From the NCBI GenBank assembly GCA_021778375.1, contig JAJYCM010000056.1:1-12061 (forward strand): 12,061 nt of DNA, in the 5' to 3' direction. Below are positions 7,177 to 12,061 of this stretch, piece after piece. The stretch comes from Bacteroidota bacterium (GTDB taxonomy: Bacteria; Bacteroidota; Ignavibacteria; Ignavibacteriales; Ignavibacteriaceae). Below the pieces are notes generated by a model. That model saw only the letters and a program-made list of their open reading frames with translations, did not search any database and was not told where the DNA came from. The stretch's first letter is position 1. The number at the start of each line of letters is the position of its first letter. The position numbers were made by a program, and so were the translations under genes.

Positions 7177-8468
7177 TGAAGAAATGCATAGTAATAGGAG
7201 GAGGATTTGCCGGTCTTACATCTGCAGTCTATCTTGCCAAAGCCGGATATAATGTAGAACTTATAGAAGCCTCGTCCAAGTTAGGGGGGCGCACCTACTC
7301 ATTCCTTGATAAGAATACCAACACCATAATTGATAACGGACAGCATATACTTATGGGGTGTTATGATGAGACACTCAAGTTTATTAAACTGATTAAAGCC
7401 GAAGATAACTTTCATTTCCAAAAAAGACTTCGAGTAATTTTTCTTAAGCCAAATTTTGAAACTCTAGTTCTAAAATCTTCACTTGTTTTCTATCCACTTA
7501 ACCTTTTAATAGGCTTACTTAATTACAAAGCTATAACCTTCATTGAAAGGATAAAACTACTTAGGTTTATACTAATGCTTCCTTTCTTTTCTAAAAAGAA
7601 ATTAGAGCGAATGAACGTGTCAGAATGGCTTAAAAGGGGGCATCAAAACGACAATATCATAAAAGCCTTTTGGGGAATTATAGCGGTAGGCGCCCTTAAT
7701 ACAAATATAGAAAAAGCATCGGCAAGAGTATTTGCCGATATCCTAAAAAAGATATTTCTTAGAGGCAATTCATCCGCTACTATTGTTCTGCCGGCTTACG
7801 GTTTAAGTGAATCGTATTGTAACCATGCGCAAAAGTTTATAGAAGAAAATAAGGGACAAATAATACTTTCCGAAACAATTCAGTCATTTGAAATTGAGAA
7901 TGAAAAAGTCAAAAGTATAATTACCTCTAATAGAAACATTACTGATTTTGATTTCATTATAAGTACAGTCCCTAAGTTTGCTCTTGAAAAGATTCTTCCG
8001 GACGCGATAGACAATAAGCTGAATATCAATTACTCTTCAATTTTATCAGTTCACATTTGGCTGAAGGAAAACCCCCTAAACGAACCTTTTTATGGACTCA
8101 TTGATTCAACAGTACACTGGATATTTAACCACGGCACGCATATTACTGTTGTTATAAGTGATGCCAATGAATTATTAGAGAAATCAAAAGAAGAAATTTA
8201 TGATATTGTAATTCATGAAATAGAAAAGTATACTAAAATAAAAAGGGAATTAGTTGATCAATATAAAATCATTAAAGAAAAGCGGGCGACGTTTATTCCT
8301 TCCAATGACATTATGAAATACCGTCCTTCATCGAGAACCAAGTTAATGAATCTATCTCTTGCGGGGGATTGGACTGACACCTCATTGCCGTCTACGATAG
8401 AAAGTGCAGTAAAAAGCGGACGTACCGCAGCAGAGAATATTATATCAACTGTTGTTAATGAAGACTGA
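7176..8468 (+). CDS. hpnE: HpnE, FAD-dependent hydroxysqualene dehydroxylase
   Basis: A 430-residue flavin amine oxidase/phytoene desaturase-like protein. HpnE reductively removes the hydroxyl of hydroxysqualene to give squalene, completing the pathway. The FAD dinucleotide fold opens the protein: VIGGGFAGL (6-14, with G8, G10, G13) and E31 after the second strand, then GGRTYSF. The C-terminal FAD-contact motif is AGDWTDTSLPSTIESAVKSG (396-415). The start chosen is the ATG at 7176, whose first base is the last base of the hpnD stop (TAATG). An in-frame TTG at 7149 would add nine residues ahead of the nucleotide-binding strand and lies inside hpnD, so it is unlikely. A carotenoid desaturase is possible in principle, but the length and operon fit HpnE. 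No squalene-hopene cyclase follows. Confidence 0.92.
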   Translation: MKKCIVIGGGFAGLTSAVYLAKAGYNVELIEASSKLGGRTYSFLDKNTNTIIDNGQHILMGCYDETLKFIKLIKAEDNFHFQKRLRVIFLKPNFETLVLKSSLVFYPLNLLIGLLNYKAITFIERIKLLRFILMLPFFSKKKLERMNVSEWLKRGHQNDNIIKAFWGIIAVGALNTNIEKASARVFADILKKIFLRGNSSATIVLPAYGLSESYCNHAQKFIEENKGQIILSETIQSFEIENEKVKSIITSNRNITDFDFIISTVPKFALEKILPDAIDNKLNINYSSILSVHIWLKENPLNEPFYGLIDSTVHWIFNHGTHITVVISDANELLEKSKEEIYDIVIHEIEKYTKIKRELVDQYKIIKEKRATFIPSNDIMKYRPSSRTKLMNLSLAGDWTDTSLPSTIESAVKSGRTAAENIISTVVNED

Positions 8469-8593
8469 AATAAAGCGATTACAGATTTTTATTGTAAGGA
8501 ATAATTTAAGAGACCATCTATCCCTGGAAAGACTTTAGTGGGGCTGAAAGCAAAAGCATTAACTATTATGTTATTCCTAAAATTTTAGGGCTA

Positions 8594-8734
8594 TCAGTTT
8601 TTTCTCTGATCTATCAATCCAAATATTCCGTGAACTAAAAGATACAAAGGAATTAATATTATAATCCTTTCTTTATAATTGTTTAGAACATTTCCCCAAA
8701 GTCCTCCATACCTCCCATCCGCGGTAGATTGAGA
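8594..8734 (-). pseudogene. Possible remnant of a small membrane-protein gene
   Basis: On the minus strand a 46-codon frame runs from just after a TGA (8735-8737) to a TGA at 8594-8596. It has no ATG, GTG or TTG near its beginning. Its translation looks like a real protein C-terminus: a soluble part with RYGGLWGNVLNNYKER, then the hydrophobic helix IIILIPLYLLVHGIFGLI and a polar tail DQRKN. This may be the decayed end of a membrane protein gene downstream of the beta-barrel gene. I do not recognise the family, and chance cannot be excluded at this length. It overlaps the hairpin at 8646-8670. Confidence 0.25.
8646..8670. terminator. Candidate bidirectional terminator between convergent genes
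   Basis: AAAGGA (8646-8651) pairs with TCCTTT (8665-8670), and TTA/TAA extends the stem past a bulged A. T-rich sequence follows on the plus strand and CTTTTAG a few bases on along the minus strand. It sits between hpnE (plus) and the beta-barrel gene (minus), where a shared terminator is expected. The stem is short and A-T rich, so it is not strong. Confidence 0.3.
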
Positions 8735-8751
8735 TCAAATAGTTTATATTC

Positions 8752-9348
8752 CTAATTGATAAAATAATTCAGCCTAATTCCAACAGCTATAGTTTCAGTA
8801 TGATAATATTCGGGCTCGAACGCATGCATGTTACGATAATTCCAATATTTATTCAAACTGTATTCATAGTCTGCGTAGGTTTCCAAAGCAAAAAATGAGG
8901 TAAAGAAATAATTTATTCCAAAGCCCAATCCCGCTTCATACCCCAAATATTTAGTAATTCTATCGCCGGGTAGATTGACAATAACGTGGCTATATTCCGC
9001 TTCAATAAAAGGGGCTATTTGATTATCAATAAAATAATACCTTAACATTGGTCCGAGTGCAAAATTTGCAACATATATATGCTGCGTAGAATATTCCATG
9101 TTATAATCTTGATAATTGTATGATAGCTGAAGACCGACAGAGAATCTATTAACTACAAAAAAAGATCCCGTAGGCGAAATACTAATATACTTTGCGACAC
9201 TTGATAGCCCATTTTCATAATAAGTATCTTGAGAAGAATAGGAAATCGAGCCCGAAATAGTATATTTGCCTGAACTTAAATAGGATTGAGCATTTAAATT
9301 AGATGTAAATAGCAATACTATAAATAAAAATATTATTTTTTTACTCAT
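8752..9348 (-). CDS. Outer-membrane beta-barrel protein
   Basis: A 198-residue exported protein. Residues 1-20 are a signal peptide (MSKKIIFLFIVLLFTSNLNA, cleaved before QSYL). The mature part alternates polar and aromatic or hydrophobic residues in strand-length runs, such as YTISGSISYSSQ and FSVGLQLSYNY. It ends in a strand, TIAVGIRLNYFIN, with an aromatic near the C-terminus as is common for barrel proteins. The size suits an eight-stranded barrel of the general OMP_b-brl type, which points to the outer membrane but to no specific function. I chose the ATG at 9348: an upstream in-frame TTG at 9372 would put eight residues, several of them charged, before the signal peptide. It is probably the last gene of a three-gene minus-strand operon, 87 bases after the small membrane protein gene. 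Confidence 0.82.
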   Translation of the reverse strand: MSKKIIFLFIVLLFTSNLNAQSYLSSGKYTISGSISYSSQDTYYENGLSSVAKYISISPTGSFFVVNRFSVGLQLSYNYQDYNMEYSTQHIYVANFALGPMLRYYFIDNQIAPFIEAEYSHVIVNLPGDRITKYLGYEAGLGFGINYFFTSFFALETYADYEYSLNKYWNYRNMHAFEPEYYHTETIAVGIRLNYFIN

Positions 9349-9435
9349 TTCTCGTAGATAGTTAATTTCCAAAATATCTATTTATGCTTTCAAATCTAAA
9401 GTTTTGGATAGTGATTTCGATCTTGCCTTAATAAA

Positions 9436-9849
9436 TTATTTCTGCAAAAATATATTATATTTTGCTTCAAGATTTATTTTATTACAATTCTGCCAATCCA
9501 GTAATCCTATCCATCCAAAAATAACAATTATCGGTGCTGTAATAAATATAAATGAATAAAATAGTTCTGCCTGATTACGAATAAGAAAAATAATTATCAA
9601 AGAAATAGGTAATCCTAACAATAAACTAAACTTTAGAACTTGCATTATTTTACTTGGGCAATTGCCTTTCCATCTTTGCATCCTTTTTGTTCTATTTAAT
9701 TCTAGAAATTCAAAAAGAAAAATTATTCCGATAAATAAGGCAACCAATCCTAACCAAGAATATCTTTGAAAGTGATTATTTGGCTCTATTATTAATAAAT
9801 AGAAGAACATCAATAAAAGGAGAGGTAAATATTTCTTTAATCCCTTCAT
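9436..9849 (-). CDS. Small four-helix inner-membrane protein of unknown function
   Basis: A 137-residue protein that I do not recognise. It has four hydrophobic segments: about 7-21, 31-52, 72-92 and 95-117. A basic loop (NRTKRMQRWKGNCPSK) lies between the second and third and would be cytoplasmic by the positive-inside rule. The ATG is preceded by GAGG (9857-9860) at a 7-base spacing, a better ribosome site than most here. Only 17 bases separate it from the stop of the propeller gene upstream, so the two are very likely cotranscribed and perhaps translationally linked. Having no signal peptide or enzymatic motif, it may be a membrane partner of the exported proteins on either side; that is inference. 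Confidence 0.75.
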   Translation of the reverse strand: MKGLKKYLPLLLLMFFYLLIIEPNNHFQRYSWLGLVALFIGIIFLFEFLELNRTKRMQRWKGNCPSKIMQVLKFSLLLGLPISLIIIFLIRNQAELFYSFIFITAPIIVIFGWIGLLDWQNCNKINLEAKYNIFLQK

Positions 9850-9866
9850 AAATCATCCTCATAAGA

Positions 9867-10007
9867 TTATTTCATCAGTATTAACTTTTTCGTCTCCACA
9901 AAACTTCCTGCCTGCATCCTATAAAAATAAACCCCGCTTGAAAGTCTGCTTGCATTAAAGTTAATTGAATAACTTCCAGCCGGCTTTTCTTCATTAACCA
10001 GCGTCGC
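9867..10007 (-). repeat. T9SS sorting-domain DNA repeat, copy 1
   Basis: The last 47 codons (stop included) of the propeller gene match copy 2 (11730-11870) at about 129 of 141 bases without gaps, by hand count. Exact runs include one of 27 bases, one of 30 bases (CATCCTATAAAAATAAACCC and onward) and one of about 40 bases. The shared region encodes the second half of the sorting domain, ending ETKKLILMK. Confidence 0.9.
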
Positions 10008-11525
10008 TGTCTCATTTCCCAGTATGTCATAAACTCTTATCGTTACCATATTTGATCTAGGAACAGAGTAATTTATTACAGTTGTTGGATTAAATGGGTT
10101 AGGATAATTTTGGCTTATATTAAAATAATTTGGTATGGTTGGCTTTTCAGTAGTAATTCCAAGTACTGTATTACTAATTTTTGCAATAAAATCACCACCT
10201 GTGATTATATCATTACCTATTGTTAATAGTCCTGTGAACGATCCTGTAATATAACTGTTTCCGTTTGTGTCCGATGCAATCCTTAATCCTCCGGCAATAC
10301 TATTAGAGTCTATTATTGCACTTTGTTTTGCCCAGAGGCAGCTTCCGTTTCCGTCATATTTGGCAATGAAAAAGTTGGATGAATCTCCGGCATCCAATTG
10401 AATATTCCCAAATGTCGCTGTATCTCCAAATTGACCGGTTATATAACTGTTTCCTTTTCTATCTAATGATATTCCCGTACTATTTGAAAATGCACTCTTT
10501 ACCTGGCTAGCCCAAATGCAATTTCCATTAGCATCATACTTTGCTACAAAAGCATTTCTATGAGCTTTCGAAATCATTTGAGAATTCCCTAAAGTCACAG
10601 TATCATTAAACTGCCCAGCAATATAGCTGTTTCCATATGCATCTGTCGAAATTACCTGGGCATTATCATAATAGCCACTGCCATTACTTTGATTTGCCCA
10701 AATACAATTTCCGTTAACGTCATACTTGACTATAAAAATATTACTATTTGTTCCGGATGCCGTTAATTGAATATTTCCGAATGATACATTATCATAAAAC
10801 TGTCCACTACCATAAATGTTATTATTTGCATCAATTGAAATTCCAAATCCTTCTGCCCAACTATGTTTGTCTCCGTTATTCTTTTTTGCCCAAATAAAAT
10901 TTCCATTAATATCATATTTTGCTATAAAAACGTTGCCAGAATCTCCTGATGTCAATTGAAAACTTCCGAATGTTGCTGATTTTTGGAAATTACCAATAAC
11001 ATAACTGTTTCCATTTGCATCTACTGTTATTCCGTTTGAGGTAATTGAATCTCCCGCTTGCTCAGCCCAAAGGCAATTCCCGCTAGGGTCAAATTTGGCT
11101 ACAAAAATGTCCTGCAAACTGTTTGTTGCTGTCAATTTTATATTCCCAAAATTTACAACTCCTAATAATTTTCCGGAAATATAAGTATTCCCGTTTGCAT
11201 CTACTGAAACGCCCTCTCCTACGGAATAACTGTTGGTGTCTTGTTGTGCTTGTTTAGCCCATAAAACATTTCCGCCGGCATCATATTTGGCGACAAAAAA
11301 ATTAATGTAATTATATTTTGTGCTTAGTTGTATATTCCCAAATGTTGCCGTTCCTAAAAACCATCCGGTAATATAACTGCCCCCGTTTGCGTCTACTGCA
11401 ATTCCGTTACTTGTAACATTTCCGCCAATGCTTTTTGCCCAATTAAAAATTTGAGCACTTGCTGCTAAATTGCATAGCAACAATGTAACTAGAATAATTA
11501 AAAGTCTTTGAAATATATTTTTCAT
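9867..11525 (-). CDS. Secreted seven-bladed SBBP-type beta-propeller protein with T9SS sorting domain
   Basis: A 552-residue exported protein. Residues 1-24 are a signal peptide ending AASA|Q. From about residue 41 to 460 there are seven repeats of roughly 50-65 residues with the pattern DANGNSYITG-x-F-x-TFGNIQL and then FIAKYDxNGNCIWAKQ, typical of SBBP (beta-propeller) repeats. The seventh repeat stops after FIAKIS and lacks the IWAKQ strand. The N-terminus instead supplies FNWAKSIGG (27-35), which would close the ring like the usual propeller 'velcro'. Residues 465-552 are a T9SS type A sorting domain (ISQNYPNPFNPTT ... ETKKLILMK). The protein should be secreted by T9SS and perhaps anchored at the cell surface; the ligand is unknown. 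The start is ATG 11525 behind a perfect AAGGAGG site. An upstream TTG at 11549 would sit on the far side of that site and is rejected. The small membrane protein gene follows after 17 bases. Confidence 0.92.
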   Translation of the reverse strand: MKNIFQRLLIILVTLLLCNLAASAQIFNWAKSIGGNVTSNGIAVDANGGSYITGWFLGTATFGNIQLSTKYNYINFFVAKYDAGGNVLWAKQAQQDTNSYSVGEGVSVDANGNTYISGKLLGVVNFGNIKLTATNSLQDIFVAKFDPSGNCLWAEQAGDSITSNGITVDANGNSYVIGNFQKSATFGSFQLTSGDSGNVFIAKYDINGNFIWAKKNNGDKHSWAEGFGISIDANNNIYGSGQFYDNVSFGNIQLTASGTNSNIFIVKYDVNGNCIWANQSNGSGYYDNAQVISTDAYGNSYIAGQFNDTVTLGNSQMISKAHRNAFVAKYDANGNCIWASQVKSAFSNSTGISLDRKGNSYITGQFGDTATFGNIQLDAGDSSNFFIAKYDGNGSCLWAKQSAIIDSNSIAGGLRIASDTNGNSYITGSFTGLLTIGNDIITGGDFIAKISNTVLGITTEKPTIPNYFNISQNYPNPFNPTTVINYSVPRSNMVTIRVYDILGNETATLVNEEKPAGSYSINFNASRLSSGVYFYRMQAGSFVETKKLILMK

Positions 11526-11533
11526 AATATCTA

Positions 11534-11540
11534 CCTCCTT
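11534..11540 (-). promoter_or_regulatory. Strong Shine-Dalgarno site AAGGAGG of the propeller gene
   Basis: AAGGAGG on the minus strand lies 8 bases before the ATG at 11525. It fixes the start and is much stronger than any other ribosome site in the window, where most genes have none. High translation of the propeller protein is a reasonable inference. Confidence 0.85.
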
Positions 11541-11671
11541 ATTGGCCAATATTAAAACATATTTATAAAACAGTTATAAGCCATCCTATGAATACTATAG
11601 AAAGGCAGTCCCAAAAGGTTCCTTCCAATTGTAAATATTTATATAACTTAAGATTTAAAACACTAAATCAA

Positions 11672-11697
11672 GTTGTAAAAACAAAAACTTTAACAAC
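11672..11697. terminator. Weak hairpin after the right-hand T9SS cargo gene
   Basis: GTTGT (11672-11676) pairs with ACAAC (11693-11697), and AAA/TTT extends the stem around a bulge. It lies about 33 bases after the stop of the partial gene at 11730 when read on the minus strand. It is A-T rich with only a short T-run following, so termination is possible but unproven. The rest of the 204-base gap to the propeller gene should contain that gene's promoter, which I could not place with confidence. Confidence 0.2.
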
Positions 11698-11729
11698 ATA
11701 AAGATTTAATAATTAAAAAAAATTAAGAA

Positions 11730-11870
11730 CTATTTCATCAAAATTAACTTTTTCGTCTCCACAAAACTTCCAGCCTTCATCCTATAAAAATAAACCCCGC
11801 TTGAAAGTTTATTTCCATTAAAATTAACCGAATAACTTCCAGCCGGCTTTTCTTCATTAACCAGCGTCGC
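11730..11870 (-). repeat. T9SS sorting-domain DNA repeat, copy 2
   Basis: This is the partner of 9867-10007. Beyond the shared 141 bases, towards the N-terminal side of each domain, similarity falls off: the proteins still share NYPNPFNP, but the codons differ much more. The high identity is therefore confined to the 3' ends of the two genes. Confidence 0.9.
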
Positions 11871-12061
11871 TTCTTCCTTTCCCAATAAATCAAATACTTT
11901 TATCGTAACAAAATCCTTTGCAGCTATTGTATAGCTTATCGTTGTAACCGGATTAAACGGATTAGGATAATTTTGTTCTAAAGAAAAATTACTTATACTC
12001 TGAGGCGGTTCATTTACTGCACCAATAACAGGATTAAAAATTGATTTTGCCATCCAAATAT
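11730..12061 (-). CDS. C-terminal part of a T9SS-secreted protein (start outside window)
   Basis: The frame is open from the right edge to TAG at 11730-11732, giving 109 residues. Nearly all of it is a T9SS type A sorting domain: SLEQNYPNPFNPVTTISYTI, then VKVFDLLGKE-like strand sequence, YSVNFNGNKLSSGVYFYRM and ETKKLILMK. Sorting domains sit at the end of larger cargo proteins, and the frame continues upstream of the first ATG (12053) with Ile-Trp, so this is the tail of a longer gene rather than a small protein. The residues IWMAKSIFNPVIGAV before it do not identify the cargo. The C-terminal half is almost identical to that of the propeller protein at both protein and DNA level. Confidence 0.88.
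   Translation of the reverse strand, partial: IWMAKSIFNPVIGAVNEPPQSISNFSLEQNYPNPFNPVTTISYTIAAKDFVTIKVFDLLGKEEATLVNEEKPAGSYSVNFNGNKLSSGVYFYRMKAGSFVETKKLILMK

Noticed and set aside
9349..9372. TTG at 9372 as start of the beta-barrel gene
   Set aside because: It would bury the signal peptide behind eight residues, several charged; the ATG at 9348 opens a standard signal peptide.
11526..11549. TTG at 11549 as start of the propeller gene
   Set aside because: The AAGGAGG site lies downstream of this codon and is correctly spaced for the ATG at 11525, which also begins the signal peptide.
11730..12053. Small stand-alone protein starting at ATG 12053
   Set aside because: The frame is open to the window edge, and a sorting domain alone without signal peptide or cargo makes no sense; it is the tail of a longer gene.

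Overview
The window is AT-rich and reads as a chromosomal segment from the Bacteroidota/Chlorobiota/Ignavibacteriota side of the FCB group, most likely an Ignavibacteria-like organism. The main evidence is three C-terminal type IX secretion (T9SS) sorting domains containing the NYPNPFNPxT signature. Poor Shine-Dalgarno sequences at most starts fit the same assignment. This is inferred from protein style; no marker gene settles the species.

Layout: (1) 1-2079, minus strand: a large secreted GH16 laminarinase-type glucanase with an Ig-like domain, a CBM6-like module, a further beta domain and a T9SS sorting domain. Its last codons lie outside the window. (2) 2080-2668: about 590 bases without a recognisable gene, holding the likely GH16 promoter and two small inverted repeats. 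(3) 2669-3316, minus: a PAP2-family membrane phosphatase with a TTG start. (4) 3377-3481: a 105-bp element with 21-bp terminal inverted repeats, resembling a MITE or REP element. (5) 3604-5202, minus: peptide chain release factor 3 (prfC). (6) 5465-8468, plus: a tight hpnC-hpnD-hpnE operon making squalene from farnesyl diphosphate through presqualene diphosphate and hydroxysqualene. (7) 11525-8752, minus: a probable operon of a seven-bladed propeller protein with a T9SS signal, a small four-helix membrane protein and an outer-membrane beta-barrel protein. (8) 11730-12061, minus: the C-terminal end of another T9SS cargo protein.

Two themes stand out. One is export: T9SS cargo genes at both ends, with a beta-barrel protein near the right one. 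The two sorting domains on the right are about 91% identical in DNA over 141 bp, as if the tag moves or is homogenised as a module. The other is membrane lipid metabolism: a complete hpnCDE route to squalene, and a PAP2 phosphatase nearby, with no cyclase or carotenoid desaturase in view.

I saw no CRISPR array, tRNA, rRNA or intact transposase. Nothing here is clearly a new defence or signalling system. The best candidates for a second look are the inverted-repeat element, the A9 tract that puts the GH16 sorting signal out of its consensus frame, and the near-identical sorting-domain DNA.
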